Made by a program: the position numbers and the translations under genes
Notes under the pieces: generated by a model
What the model was told of the DNA's origin: nothing
The model's database searches: none
What the model saw: the letters and a program-made list of their open reading frames with translations, nothing else
Shown here: in pieces, positions 12,596 to 24,120 of the stretch
Numbering within the stretch: the stretch's first letter is position 1
How the letters are laid out: every line of letters starts with the position of its first letter
Source of the DNA: Bettongia penicillata ogilbyi
Lineage: Eukaryota > Chordata > Mammalia > Diprotodontia > Potoroidae
Assembly: GCA_023548195.1 (NCBI GenBank)
Contig: JAJHZJ010000419.1
Location: 3,116,273-3,180,272 of the forward strand
Direction of reading: 5' to 3'
DNA: 64,000 bases

Positions 12596-14369
12596 CATGC
12601 TTTTACCTGTTACTTGGAAAAAGAAAACTATTTTTGAACAATTATTGCTCAATCTATTGCCCAGTCACTTTTTCCCCAATGAGATATTTCGTATATTCTT
12701 CTATTTTTCATTCTTTTGGTTTTGCTTTATTGTTTCTTGATGTCTCATTGAGTCATCAGCTTCCACTTCCCCAATTCTAATTTTTAAGGAATTCTCTTCT
12801 TTAGTGAGCTTTTATATTTTTTTCCCACTTAGCCAATTTTACTTTTTACTGCATTCTTTTCTTCAGTGAATTTTTGTATGTCTTTTCTCATTTGGCCAAT
12901 TCTGCTTTTTAAGGAGTTTTCTCTTCAGTGGATTTTTGTGCCCTTTTTACCATTTGACCAATTCTACTTTTTTAAGGTATTTTTCCAGTATTTTTTGTGC
13001 CTCTTTTACCAATTTGTGAACATTCTTTTCATAACTTTCTTGCATCCCTCTCATTTCTTTTCCCAATTTTCCTGATTTTTAAATTTCTTTTTGTGCTCTT
13101 CCAAGAATTCTTATTGGGCTTCTGTCCAAATCACATTTTTTTCCTTTTCTTTGCTTGTAGTTCTTTTGACATCATCTGACTTCTTTTGAATTTGTGTCTT
13201 GACTTTCCCCATCATCATAGTAATTTTATGGTCAGATTCTTTTGTTTTGTTTTATTTTGGTAGAGGGGATTTTGCTCATTTTCCAGCCCACTTCTTGATT
13301 TTCAACTTTATGTTGAAGCTTGTCTCTGCTCCTGAAGTGGAGAGGGCATTGTGCCAAGATTCAGTTTTTTCATGCTACTATTTTCAGAGCTAGTCCTGGG
13401 GGGTTCTGTAGGTTTTTGGTTGTTCCAAAGTATTATGATCTACAGAGAAGTGTGGTCACTCCTCTCCTGGACTGTGCTCCTCTAGTTTTTACTCAGGAAG
13501 AGACCTTGTTCCCTTGGTGCCACATGTGCTAGTACTCCTCTTGGCCCTGAAATGTTGACCAGGTCCCCTACTCTCTTGCAGCCACAATCACTAATGTTCC
13601 TTTCTGCCTTGGAATTGAGACTAGGGCCACTGATTGCTTGTGAGTGACCACACTTTTCTCTATCTTGGAACTGTGACCAAGGTCCTTCTTCCCCTACAGC
13701 TGCAAACACTAGTGATCCTCTTTGCTCTGGGGCTGAGATCCAAACTGCATACAGACAATATGACAGGGTCCCCAGGTACCCAACAGCAGCAAAGAGTCCC
13801 CGTTATCTCCTTCTGACCAGTTGGCCCTTTATTGTTTGTAGGCTGAGACTTCCCAAAGCTGTTGCTACCATGGATGCAGCCTCTTCTGAGGTCTGCTGCT
13901 GGTGTCAAGACAGGGTCCACACTTGTGCTCCAGGCCAACTATAACCCTAGTGAAACAGACCTTTTTTTGCCTATCTCCTAAATTATCTGGGCTGGGAAAT
14001 TCTCTTTACTTTTTCTGGTTTTGCAGCTCCAGAATATGATCTAAGGCATTATTTTAAAGTTGTCTGGAGAGAAATTTGGGAGAGTGCAGGTGAGTTCCTG
14101 CTCCTACTCTGCCACTTTGGCTCTGCCCCTTTGAAACAACTATCTTCCAATATCTGAAGGTATAACATATAGAAAAGGGAATACCCTTTTCCTGCTTGGC
14201 CCTAGAAGGCAGAAACAGAAGCAATGAATTGAAGCTTCAGATAAAGAAATTTAGGAAAATTTCCAAACAATGTTTTGATACTTAAATATTACAAGATTAA
14301 CATCACCTCCACAGTGTATACTGCAAGCTACCGTTACCTTCCTGTCTTGTGTTATTATAGTTATCCAAA

Positions 14370-14590
14370 AGCAGAATGGACTATTCTAGAAGGTTGAGGG
14401 TTCTTCCTTACTCAAGTTCTTCAAGCAAAGATTAGAAGACTACTTGCCAGGAATAGAGAAAATTCATGTTCAAGTTTGGGTTCAACTTGATGGCCACTGG
14501 GGTTCCTTCCTCCCAGCACCACTGTGAACTGGTTGTTATAGACAAGGCCAGGCACATAATAAACAATAAATGCCTATTGAATTGCTATAA
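14370..14590 (+). mobile_element. L2/L3 (CR1-like) LINE 3' fragment
   Basis: Order of motifs: gattagaagactacttgcca, ggttcaacttgatggccact, then a 'ggcacataataaacaataaa' segment ending tgcctattgaattgc. This resembles the CR1/L2-group 3' end that terminates in short taataaatg-type repeats. It is old, with approximate ends. Confidence 0.5.
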
Positions 14591-15292
14591 ATAGGTATAA
14601 GGAAATCTTGACTGACAAAAGTTTTGGTCTCATCATTTTGATGTTTGGGTATCAGATACTACAATTTTTGCACATGATAGATAACCTCCAGGAGCCCAAA
14701 GTCAACTCCATTCCATGATGTCTTTGGGCAAGATAAAAACTATAATTAGAAAAAATAAGTCATTTGTGCTTTTATTTTGTTGGTTTTAACTGATCATAAT
14801 ACTAATAGTTCTTCTTGTTTATTTACCATCTGGTTAAGTATTTTTAATAGTACTAAAGAAAGAAAAAAACATTCTAAACTCCTTTAAACTAGCTTAAACA
14901 GAAAGCCTGAGGAATGTTTGAAAGTTTGTAGCTCAAAATTTTCAGCTTCGCTTTAGAATTAGCTCATACTGAGGAATCCTTTCCTCTCTCACTTTCAGTG
15001 TTAGATATCGAAACAGTAGAATATCTGAACCTGGGAGAAAGAAAAGCAATTCTTGCCCCTTCACATCAGCAAGAAAACTTTGTGTGCCGTAACTATCCTC
15101 ACATTAGAGAGGAATAGAGAATAATTATTACATAACATAAATACAATGTGATATGAAAAAGGCAAACACTTAATACTAAGTACAACTTTCCACAAAATTA
15201 TGTCATTCTCCTTTAAAGCTTAAAGTTCATTGGTATTTGTTAAAGGGTATATAATATTCATTCAATAAATAAACTCCTATCGTGAAAAATAC

Positions 15293-15476
15293 CTTTTGTA
15301 TTGTCAAGTTTTGCAACAACTTTTTGTTCGGCCACATTCCAAATGATCACTAAGCGATCTGCACTGCCACTCACAAAGATGTCAGGGTTGTGGGGACACC
15401 AGGAAATTGCAGTAATTGTCTTTTTATGTTCAGACATAATTGCATGCAACTTGAATTCGTTGTACTGATGATCCAG
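15293..15476 (-). CDS. WDR17: WDR17 coding exon (second visible, residues 42-103)
   Basis: This 184-nt exon follows a cttttag acceptor (ag at 15478-15477) and precedes a gtattt donor (15292-15287). It enters in phase 0 and leaves in phase 1. The translation begins LDHQYNEFKLHAIMSEHKKT and continues with ITAISWCPHNPDIFVSGSAD, VIIWNVAEQKVVAKLDNTK. It holds the first complete WD repeat: a GH-like SEHKK turn, SWCPHNP, a SGSAD turn, and the W-N terminus IIWNV. It is nearly identical to the human WDR17 segment as remembered. The exon ends with one base of the Gly codon that continues at 5429. Downstream of the donor the intronic frame ends quickly, which supports splicing. Confidence 0.96.
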
Positions 15477-16324
15477 CTAAAAGAAAGGATACACACAAAA
15501 TAAACGCATTAATATATCATTTAAATTTATATACTGTTCACTAAAGGTTTGGTAAAACCAGAGATTTGAACATACAAAGAAACTAATCTTGACATTTGTT
15601 GTAAAAGAACTGAGACTAATTGAGAATTAGAGATTACAAATATTTTCATTTTGACTTTTAAACATACTTGCAAAGACACTGAGCGTATGAAAACTGCCTT
15701 TTCTTTGTAAGGACAATGATTATTTTTATGATACAGTTCACTTTGGACTTGAATATTTTAAGTCTTGGCTGACTCTCAAGGTAAGCCTTAGAATATCAAT
15801 CAATAAGTCTTTAGAAACAAAATAAATGGAAGATACCAACATCATTTATTTGAGCAAAATGTATCCACAGAATCTCAGAGGTGGAAATCCCACCCAAATC
15901 TAAAAAAGAATTATTTTTACAACATATCTGACATAGTCACATTCCAAATAAGGGGTAAAAACCACCACTTCCCCAGGCAGAACATGACACTTGTATATAT
16001 TTAATATTTTCATAAATTATATAATTCAATAGCTCTCCAGTATAACAGAACTGCCTGTGGTATAATTGTTTTGTTTTTTTTTACTTACTTTCATTATATC
16101 ATCAGTAAAGGATTTAATTGCCAAGTGTTCATCTGATTTGGTTATTGAGTTGGTTGAAAGAACCACTTTTGTAATACCCTGGTATCGTTTTGTTACTGTT
16201 TTCTAAATGTTATCTGTTCCTCATTCTGATATTGTCTCTAAACTGGAATGAAAGAACATTTCTTTGTTCTGTTTTTTCTTATGTAATTCATAGATGTGAT
16301 TAAGGTTTATAAGTAATGATAAGA

Positions 16325-16390
16325 AAGGGAGATGGCATTGTGGATAGAGACCTGACTTTGGAGTCAGGAAGTTGTAAGTTTGAGACCTAA
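16325..16390 (+). mobile_element. tRNA-SINE head fragment
   Basis: gggagatggcattgtggata followed by 'cctgactttggagtcaggaa' and gttgtaagtttgagacc: a diverged 5' head of the same tRNA-headed SINE class found at 17870. It is truncated by an AT microsatellite. Confidence 0.55.
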
Positions 16391-16399
16391 ATATAAATT

Positions 16400-16400
<1 letters not shown>

Positions 16401-16442
<42 letters not shown>

Positions 16443-16446
16443 TATG
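16401..16446. repeat. (TA)n microsatellite
   Basis: An uninterrupted ta run of about 20 units, bordered by tatgtata sequence. Confidence 0.9.
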
Positions 16447-17069
16447 GAAGATATTACATATAATATGTATTTTTATGTACATGTACATATAAGTGTATGT
16501 ATGTATATGTTAATTAACCTGTTTCTGATTGACACTGGCTCACCAACTCTGAGCATGGCACTTAATCACTCAGAACACCCAGAAATTCTTGAACATCTTA
16601 ACACTACCAATCAGTTGTTGATCTGCATTAGTAAGGTGAGTTTCCTCACCAGGAGCTCATTACATTGAAATAAAATCCAATCAATTACTGGAAAAACTTG
16701 CCAATTATTTAAAGAAAAATTTTACCATGTATGATTAATTTTAGTGACAGACCAAACTCAAGTGAACATTTAAGTTGAAATGAATAATAATGTCTTGCAT
16801 ATTTATAGTATTTTCTAGTTTTCAAAGAACATCCACATAAATTATTATATTTAAAGTTAACAGATTTGCCAATTTGATTTATTTATCTTTTATGTCAATT
16901 ATTACCACACAAAATTTCCATTAGCATGCATTTTATTTTAATAAGGTTTCAGGGCAGGGCTCTGTGACTAAAACGAACTTCTACTTTCATGTATAGTAAA
17001 TCCTTGAGTCTGCTAATTTTCAGTTTATTTCAGTATTTTATGATGCACAAAATTTTCTCATAGGTTTTA

Positions 17070-17162
17070 AAAAATTTTACTTAATATTATATTATATGTA
17101 TTATATATTATATCATATATAATACTTAACATATGATATTATATCATATCATATATTAAGCT
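17070..17162. repeat. AT-rich palindromic low-complexity tract
   Basis: Reiterated tattatat / atatcata units with local self-complementarity. A similar tract is at 18150-18345. No gene signal. Confidence 0.7.
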
Positions 17163-17869
17163 TTCTAAATAATCTACTTTAAAAAAACCTATATATCTTT
17201 AAATAAGACATATTTAAATCTTTTCACTAGGTTTTGAATCACTAGGTATAATATTCTAAGGCTTCTAAAATGATTATTACTCAACTAATCTGGTAAAAAC
17301 ATTTGCAATAATATTCACTGGAAAGCAATAATAAATTACTAACAATTAGAAAAATAAACTATTTAAGCTTTTGAGTTAAAAATCCTTTAGTACGGGTTCT
17401 GGCTATACAATAACTTACTTTTTTCTAATACTTCGCAAATCTGTAATTTCACAGTAGCATGGCAATGGCCTTGGATTCTCAAAGTCTATGCCAATGGAGA
17501 GTACACTCTATGCCAATGGAGAGAATGCCTCATTGACAATCAACACACGTTGATTATCTGGAGACCATCCTAGTTAAGTTCAGAAGTGATTGTCTTAAAG
17601 AGGTAAAGAATACCAAGTGTAATGATATTAGATCTTTTGAGTTCTGAAACTGAAATATAGATTGGAGTGTTTGCATTCAACATTTGGCTTACATTCATTG
17701 GTTTTACAAGCTTCAGATAGGTCCATTCCCCATATGGTACACTGAATGTAAAAGATCTATGAGAATTCTTTTATTATGCTGGAATTTTCTTATACTAAAT
17801 GCCATTTGAAATGTGGGCCACAGACAGCAGCTTGAAAGTCATGAGAAAATTGTTCTCTAATAATTGTAG

Positions 17870-18105
17870 CATGGGCAGTTAGGTGGCAAGGTGGAGAGAG
17901 CACCAGGCTTGGAGTCAGAAAAACCTGAGTTCAAATCTTAATGAGTGTAAGACCCCAGACAAGTTACTTAACTCTGTTTGCCTCAGTTCCTCATCTATAA
18001 AATGAGCTGGAGAAGGAAATGGCAAATAAATCCTGTATCTTTGCCAACAAAGCCCCAAATGCGGTGATGAAGAGTTAGATGTAATTGACATGACTGAAAA
18101 ACAGC
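17870..18105 (+). mobile_element. tRNA-headed SINE with intact duplication
   Basis: The head gggcagttaggtggcaaggt and gcttggagtcagaaaaacct, the gagttcaaat B-box motif, then cctcatctataaaatgagct and ggagaaggaaatggcaaa make a marsupial tRNA-SINE of the MAR/WSINE type. An exact 11-bp duplication, aataattgtag, flanks it at 17859-17869 and 18106-18116. It sits in the WDR17 intron, in the opposite orientation to the gene. Confidence 0.85.
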
Positions 18106-18488
18106 AATAATTGTAGAAGTAAATAAGTGAAATGGAATATGTATTTATTGTCTTGTATATGTATATATATAAAGATCCCTCTCATCATATAAATATATAT
18201 AACATAAATATCACCATATTTATATATAATGAATTATTTAAATGTTTAATCAACCCATTAAAACATCATTTAAAATAACAAATATATAAAATTTACATAT
18301 CATATAACATAAAACATAGCGTATAAATATATACATATATGATGTATTTAAATCCTTAAAGGAGGGTGTTTCTATAAGAACATTTCTATAATTCTCAAAT
18401 AAAAATAAATTTGGCAAGAATTAAAATATAAAGCCATAACATTACAACTTCCATTAAGTGATGAATTATTAATAAGTATTAATTTTAC

Positions 18489-18617
18489 CTGATAAATATA
18501 GATCGCCAGAGTAGCACAGTAAGCAAATCTGTCTCCACTGGCTGCACAGACATCTTTGTTCCAAGGCTGACACCCAGCAGCCAACAGGCCCACTTGCTTG
18601 ACTAGGGGCATCTTTGA
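18489..18617 (-). CDS. WDR17: WDR17 5'-most visible coding exon (residues 1-41)
   Basis: The exon follows a tcttttctag acceptor (ag at 18619-18618) and ends before gtaaaatt. After six bases (tcaaag) there is an ATG at 18611-18609 that opens a 41-codon frame: MPLVKQVGLLAAGCQPWNKD, then VCAASGDRFAYCATLAIYIY and Q. It matches the WDR17 N-terminus, where one isoform starts at the equivalent Met and a longer one reads through from an upstream exon. The exon leaves in phase 0 and joins LDHQYN at 15476. The upstream frame (Ser-Lys-Met) is open back to the acceptor, so this ATG could be either the start codon or internal. No coding exon further upstream was recognised. Confidence 0.95.
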
Positions 18618-19224
18618 CTAGAAAAGAGACAGGCGTGAGGACATAACAGAGTCATTTTCATTGTTCAATAAATCATTTTTTCATTCAATGATAAGGCACA
18701 GAATTTCAATCATCCACTCTTTGAAAGACCTCTGAATTCAGTTCTGTTGTGCTATAGTGGCCACAGAGGTTTTAAACGTATACAAAGTCTTAGCTTTCAC
18801 ATTTTCTGTGATGATTATACAATCTGTTCCTTTGGGACAATGGGAGAATTGCCTACTTAATTCTATTTCTACATTTTATAATACTGAATCAGATAAAGTT
18901 TCTCAGTTTGAAAGTCAGTATTTTAGTATCAAAAGATAATTATGCTTTCATCTTTTGCAAATATGAATTACTTTGTAATTTAGGAAGACTTTTCTGATCA
19001 TAATCTCACATAGTTCAATACCTCTTTCTTCAGAATAATTGAAGACTAGGGCTTATATTTATAAAGTGTTTGATATGGATTTTCATTAAATATTTATCAC
19101 AATATCCCAATGTACACCACTTTTTTTGTAGACTGGATCTATGATTATATTAGTGTAGAGAATTCTAAATGAGAGAACTCCTTCTACCAACGCAGATGTC
19201 ACCTGTACTACAAATTCTATTTTA

Positions 19225-19350
19225 AAGAGTTGCCTGGGGCACTAAGAGGTTAAATGAGTTGCTCAAATTCACACAATCAGAATGTGTCAGTAGAGCTTGA
19301 ACAACCAGGTCTTCCTAAGTCTTTCTAACTCTGAGGCTACTATATCCACC
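19225..19350 (-). mobile_element. MIR fragment
   Basis: Plus strand: taaatgagttgctcaaattc, acacaatcagaatgtgtcag, ttgaacaaccaggtcttcct: the reverse complement of the MIR core and 3' part, diverged. Confidence 0.6.
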
Positions 19351-19489
19351 ATGTCTTTGCCTTTCCCTAAAGTAAAAACAAAATAAAATAAAGATCCAAT
19401 CTGTGATTTAATTAGTGTCTACACATATGCATGTATGTAGATATAAATATATGTGTAAATAAATATATACACATATAATCAATGTAAAT

Positions 19490-20340
19490 GGATAAACTCA
19501 GAGGGAAGGCCCTAATAATTGGGGGAGCCGGGGGTGACCACCAGCATGGAAGGAAGAGACTAGGAAAAACCTCTTGCAAAAGGTGGAGTTTTGAGTTGTC
19601 TTGAAAAAACCAGGGAAGCCAAGAGGCAGAGGTGAAAAGGCAAAGTATTCAGGGTATAAGGGAAAGACAATGAAAAGGTACAGAGTCAAAAGATGTTGTA
19701 CCTCGAGAAAAGAGAAGGCAGTGTCACTGGATCTTATAGAATCCAGATAAGAGTAAAGTGTAAAAAGACTGGAAAAGTAGGAAGGGCCAGGTTATAAAGG
19801 GTTTGAAAAAGCAAATGGATTTATATTTGCTCCTATAGTTAAAGGGGGCGCTAGAATCTATTGATTGGAAATGGGATTGTATTTAGGAAGATTATTTTGA
19901 CAACTGAGTAAAAGATGGGCTAGAATATAAAGAAGCCTGGGGAGACCAACCAGAAGGCTATTGAAATAGTTCAGGTGTGAGGTCATGAAAGCCTGAAATA
20001 GTTTGTCAGCTATGTGAGTGAAAAGGATATGTATATGAAACAAAGGATTTTGTCAAGGTAGAAATAACAAGACTTGGCAACAGATAGGATATATGGGGTA
20101 AGTGTGAGTAGGTAATTGAGGATGACATCAAGGTTGCAAGCCTGGGTGGCTGACTGGAAGGATGGTGTAGTAACCTCAGCAGTGATAGGGATGTTGAGAA
20201 GAGGGAGATTGGTTGGGGTGAGGGGAGAGGAGGAAATGTGTTTGATTTGTTGATTAGGAAATCTAGTTCAAGATATCCAGCAGATAGTTGATATGAGACC
20301 GGAGATGAAATAAGCAAATAAATCTGAGAATCATCTTTAG
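19490..20340 (-). mobile_element. L2 (CR1-group) LINE, ORF2 C-terminal part, antisense
   Basis: Minus-strand translation near 20000-19900 gives TSHLNYFNSLLVGLPRLLY, a clear relative of the L2/CR1 reverse-transcriptase thumb motif (D/N-Y-NSLL-GLP). The plus strand carries aggttataaagggtttgaaa, gaccaaccagaaggctattg and aaatagttcaggtgtgaggt, in the order of an antisense L2. Stops and indels break the frame throughout. It is paralogous to the L2 at 61855-63290. Confidence 0.75.
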
Positions 20341-20639
20341 AAAGGTAACAATTGACATAATTACCCCATTTCTCCCACACAAATATTCATTGATAAAGGT
20401 TTCAGTTTATTCACACCTATCACGTACCTTTCCATTTACCTTTAGGTGATCTAAATAAATATATAAAGTGATCATCTTTTGGATGAAAGCTCAAATTCTA
20501 CCTTCATCTCAGGTGCCCCTTGGTGTGTGTATTATTTATATAAAGACCCTGAAAACATTAGAATGTAGGCATATGGGTATGGGTAGGTAGTTACATTCTT
20601 TTTCTTGGGGAAAGAGTAATAATTTGGTTTGTTCCCCTT

Positions 20640-22690
20640 TCCTCAAGTGTTTCATTCTCTCAAGGTATTTTAAGATTAATTCCATATTGCCCTGAAAATT
20701 ATGTACTATGCTGCCCAGACCTCCTCTGTAACTTTATTTGGTACAGCTGCTTTTTCCATCTTTGCTTTCCTTAATGACATTTCTTCTTTGTCATGGGGCT
20801 ACGGATTATTATGCTAAAGTCCCAACTGTGCTGGATCATTATCACTGAAGGGAATAAGGCATTAGAGACATCTTGACATATTTAAAAACTATTTTTCATC
20901 TTTTTTTGTTTTTCTTTTTAGTTTTATCCTTCAATGCTTCTGGGATGATCTGGATTAGTTGAGTCACTTGCTAAGTTTTCTGTAAACTAGTTTTTGTCAC
21001 CCCTACTTCTCATCGTTTTATGAGGTAATATTGCTTATAACATTCCACTATCCACTTCTGGAAGACTCTGGAAATGAGTTATAATCTAAATCAGCAGTGC
21101 CTTTGTTTACTGTTTAGCTCAACTTGGCAAGGAGTTCCAGTGTTTACTGATTAATGTGGTTCCTAGACTCTTTTAGTTTCCTCATTACGGAATTCATTTT
21201 ACATGGAATGGTAATATGAAATGGTGATAGTTGCTATTTGATATCCATTATTTTATCCACTTTCCATTCCACTCCACAGTTTTGTTTTGTTTTTAAATAG
21301 GTCTAGTTGGAGTTGCCTTAACTGCACATTCTAGTTTCTTATTTTTCTTCCTTCTCTTAATTTGGTATTGATTGATCTACTCTAATAATTGGGTTTCAAA
21401 ATAATTTACATGTTTTAAAATTTACTCCATCAGTACTAAGTCACTTCCTGCAGGCTAAAATAGAATTATTTTAATTTCTATGGTGTTATTAATGCTCATA
21501 ATATCTAGAACCTCTTAATTCTGATATAAAAAAGTAATTGTGATACATAAGTGGGAGACATCTGTATAACTATTTAGCTTTATTCACTTTTACTTATAGG
21601 CTATGTCTTAAACTTTTTTTTTCCTGCTCCTCCACATGTCCACTTTTGCATTGAAATCACTATGTATTTAAGTACATAGGTATTGTATGTTCATACTTCA
21701 TTGCCAAAGAAGACCATGCCATCAGAGAAATGATGACATGACTTGCACTTGACCTTGTTTTGAATGAGAGAGGGCTGTGGAGGTCACCAGACTCACTTCT
21801 CCAGAGCTATCTGAATCCAGTGACCAGATATTCATCAGGATGACTGGAGATGACCCAGGATGAGGCAATTGGCATTAAGTGACTTGCCCAAGATCACACA
21901 GCTAGTGAGTGTCAAGTGTCTAAGGTAAAATTTGAACTCAGGTTCTCCTGACTCCTGTACTGGTGCTCTATCCACTGCACCACCTAGCTGCCCCACGTAG
22001 GCATTATTAAGCCCTTCAAAGGGCTTATAAGGGTTTTAATAGAATTTTTCTACCTCCTTATCCTTCATAAGAGTTGGAATGGTAGTCATGATGGTCTTTT
22101 TGAAAATGTTTATTATGAGTACTACACAGCAAATAGAACAAGTGTCTCATAATATGACATTTCGTGTTCCTTTTGGATGCAGAATAAATTGGCTCTGCCA
22201 CACTTCTTTATCTTTTTCTTAAGGAGAATCTATAAACTATACTAAAATTTCTCCTTTATTCTTCTTATATGTAATAATGAGAATGCCAGTGCCTTCATCA
22301 ATATACTCACAAGTTGGTCACTAGATAAGGATGTCACATTAGCATACCAACATCTAAGTTAAAGTTTACAGTCATTCTAAAATCTGTGATCCTTGACTTT
22401 CTAAGTTCTCTTTCTATCCCTCTGACATTGTCATTGCCAAAGTAGAAATGAGAAACACAGAACTGAGAGATGTTCTGTATTTTTATTTTTCATGGGTTGC
22501 TATGGCAAAAGATTCATCTTTAAGTGGCTAGCCTACTGGTGATGAAACTTACTTAGGTGGTCACCTCATCCAAATTAAAAAGCAGACATAATTTCAAAGC
22601 CTTTCCAATATGGCAGAACTTTCACTTCACTGGCACAGGCTATGAGGAGCCAAAGTTACTTCGATGCCACGATGACAGATTTGATAGATT
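20640..22690 (-). mobile_element. Degenerate RTE-like LINE (endonuclease to RT), antisense
   Basis: On the minus strand around 21653-21620 the frame reads DFNAKVDMW, the catalytic GDFNAKV-type motif of APE endonucleases of RTE-clade LINEs. Further along (about 21455-21440) AGSDLVLM lies where the GSDHR endonuclease motif is expected, at about the right distance. The frame then continues with a basic KRRKKNKKLE segment. No intact reading frame survives. A SINE (21689-21994) interrupts it just upstream of the DFNAKV codons. Clade assignment rests on these two motifs. Outer limits are approximate. Confidence 0.6.
21689..21994 (-). mobile_element. tRNA-headed CORE-type SINE (copy 2)
   Basis: It is collinear with 11794-12117: minus-strand head ggggcagctaggtggtgcag, the gagttcaaat motif, and a core with agctgtgtgatcttgggcaa. 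It ends near 21689 without the long CA tail of copy 1. Flanks acataggtatt (left) and acgtaggcatt (right) are a plausible duplication with two differences. Confidence 0.85.
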
Positions 22691-23179
22691 TAACATAATA
22701 ATAATAAATTACAGTCATTCATGTCCATACAAAAAGAAAACAGAAAAAAACTATTCTCTATTTAAAATGTCACACACAATCCAATAACGTCAATAATAGT
22801 TGATATAAAATGCAGTATTTTCAGGGACTATATTTCACCCCTTTGTGATTTTAATTTTAAATCCATTATTATCTCTCCTATATAAAAGTATGACTCCCAA
22901 ATTAAGGAGGGAGCCAACCTAAAACATTTTAATGAGCACTTGATGCACAGAAATTACATCAATCTACATAAGGCTCCACTGCAAAACACATTAAACAGTT
23001 CTTTCATCCTCATGGAAATTTTCTCCAATGATATTAAAATGCCCATTGTACTTTATAAATATAAATATTTTAAAGTACATTAAATAAAGATACACTAAGG
23101 GTTTTAAGCTTGATTCTGGAGGTCACACTGCATTAACAGATGAGGAAAATATATATCATTACATTGGTCTCTTTCAAAC

Positions 23180-24120
23180 AAGACATGTCAAATACAAACC
23201 TATTAAAGAGAAAGTTTGTGACTGAATATGTTGAGATTTGCTGACATCCTGAAATCAAAGCCCAACAGGAAAAGCAAATTTAAAGTAAATATCTTCTACA
23301 CAATATCAATTTTAATGTACTTTTTTTGAAATATAAAATAGACTACAGTGGATTTAGAAAACATTCTAAGAAAAATCTGTACAACATTAATTAAAAAAAC
23401 AAACATATGACCCATCATTTTACTACAGAAAGAGAAAGACTTCCTCTTCAAAAAGGAGGAATAGATTAAATGACATTCTTAGAGCACATAAAAATGTTAA
23501 AAAAAAAAAAAAACCTAAAGATACATTTTTAGAACAAATAGTTATCATTTGACCAAGCAATAATAAATGAAAATTGCAGGTGCATGTAGATGGATTTATT
23601 AAATGTAACCCAAAGTGGCTAACCTCTGGAAGGAGTGAAATTAAAAGACCCTACATGAGTAAATATACATGAATTCAGCCAACAATATGTTGACAAAGAA
23701 GGTCAAGAAATGGCTAGATTATCTTGATTTGTTTGTTGACACAGTGGATTATTTTGATGGCAGTTCAAGACCAGGTCATTTCCATAAGAAATTAAAAATG
23801 GTTATCTTTAAGGAGCCTGGCTTTTGTGATCAATGTGTATTATGCAAGGAAATCATTTCACAACATATCACTGAAAGCCTCAAAAATTTATTATGTAATA
23901 ATCACCTAGCAAGATAAGACCTAGTGGCTAGAATTACACATGAGAATTACAACATATTTCTTTGACTATCAGATCATAAGTTCTCATACTACAAATATAG
24001 ACCTCAAAATATACTTAAAAACTCAACTATAAAGCTCTACTGGGTCTAGAGCATAACCATAGACTAGTGGTTCCCATTTAATGATTTGCCAACCCCTTGG
24101 CAGTTGATGACAATAGTCTA
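23180..24120 (+). mobile_element. Restriction-like-endonuclease LINE remnant, copy A
   Basis: Plus-strand frames contain FCDQCVLCKEIISQHITES (a C-x2-C ... H zinc-knuckle pattern), then CNNHLAR and LVARI-like sequence. In LINEs of the R2/R4/Dong type the order is C-x2-C, HI-x2-C, Y-x2-RH-x2-(V/I)A before the endonuclease core. Upstream it shares text with copy B ('tttaaagtaaat' after a '...gcaaa' run; 'gatttattaaatgtaaccca' against 'gatttattgaatgtcacca'). Downstream it shares 'catactacaaatatagacc' with copy C. It is degenerate, with many stops. Confidence 0.5.

Larger units (their letters stand above)
11559..12646 (+). mobile_element. L1-type LINE 3' end, sense, inserted in the older L1
   Basis: This runs from actatgcctaaaaggctata through aggtctgtatcccaaagaga, ggatgcccatcaattgggga and acaacatgactaatatggaa to an A-rich decayed tail near 12620. 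The sequence order is that of the marsupial L1 ORF2 C-terminus and 3'UTR. It interrupts ORF1 of the antisense L1 (the flanks at 11558 and 12647 are adjacent in HAL1 ORF1) and is itself interrupted by a SINE at 11794-12117. I found no convincing duplication, and the exact boundaries are uncertain by about 10-20 nt. Confidence 0.7.
7852..14130 (-). mobile_element. Old internally deleted L1, antisense, hosting later insertions
   Basis: Reading the minus strand from 14130, it opens with ggggcagagccaaagtggca, the same type of 5' end as the HAL1s at 47201 and 51940 (gagccaagatgg). A 5'UTR-like stretch follows (~14130-13200), then repetitive coiled-coil ORF1 sequence (~13200-12647). ORF1 resumes at 11558-11488, where ctaggctctttt aligns with ORF1 of the HAL1 at 50521-50570. 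It then jumps directly into the middle of ORF2 at about 10294 and runs through ORF2 and a pyrimidine-rich 3'UTR complement to about 7852. The ORF1 C-terminus and ORF2 N-terminus (endonuclease) are missing. All frames are broken. Insertions: a U6-HAL1 chimera (10311-11471) and a sense L1 end plus SINE (11559-12646). Confidence 0.75.
5430..15292 (-). other. WDR17: WDR17 intron (between second and third visible exons)
   Basis: This intron of about 9.9 kb starts with a gtattttt donor (15292-15285) and ends at the tttgttccag acceptor. Most of it (7852-14130) is a nested L1 locus described separately. Between 5430 and 7850 I see one old repeat candidate at about 6480-6680 (a 'caaacttgatgcttcagcat' type sequence of unassigned family) and no coding signal. 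At 14131-15292 there is only the L2/L3-like fragment near 14370-14590. Confidence 0.85.
15477..18488 (-). other. WDR17: WDR17 intron (between first and second visible exons)
   Basis: This 3.0-kb intron is bounded by a gtaaaatt donor (18488-18481) and a cttttag acceptor. It contains AT-rich tracts and two tRNA-SINE remnants (listed). No additional coding exon was seen. Confidence 0.85.
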
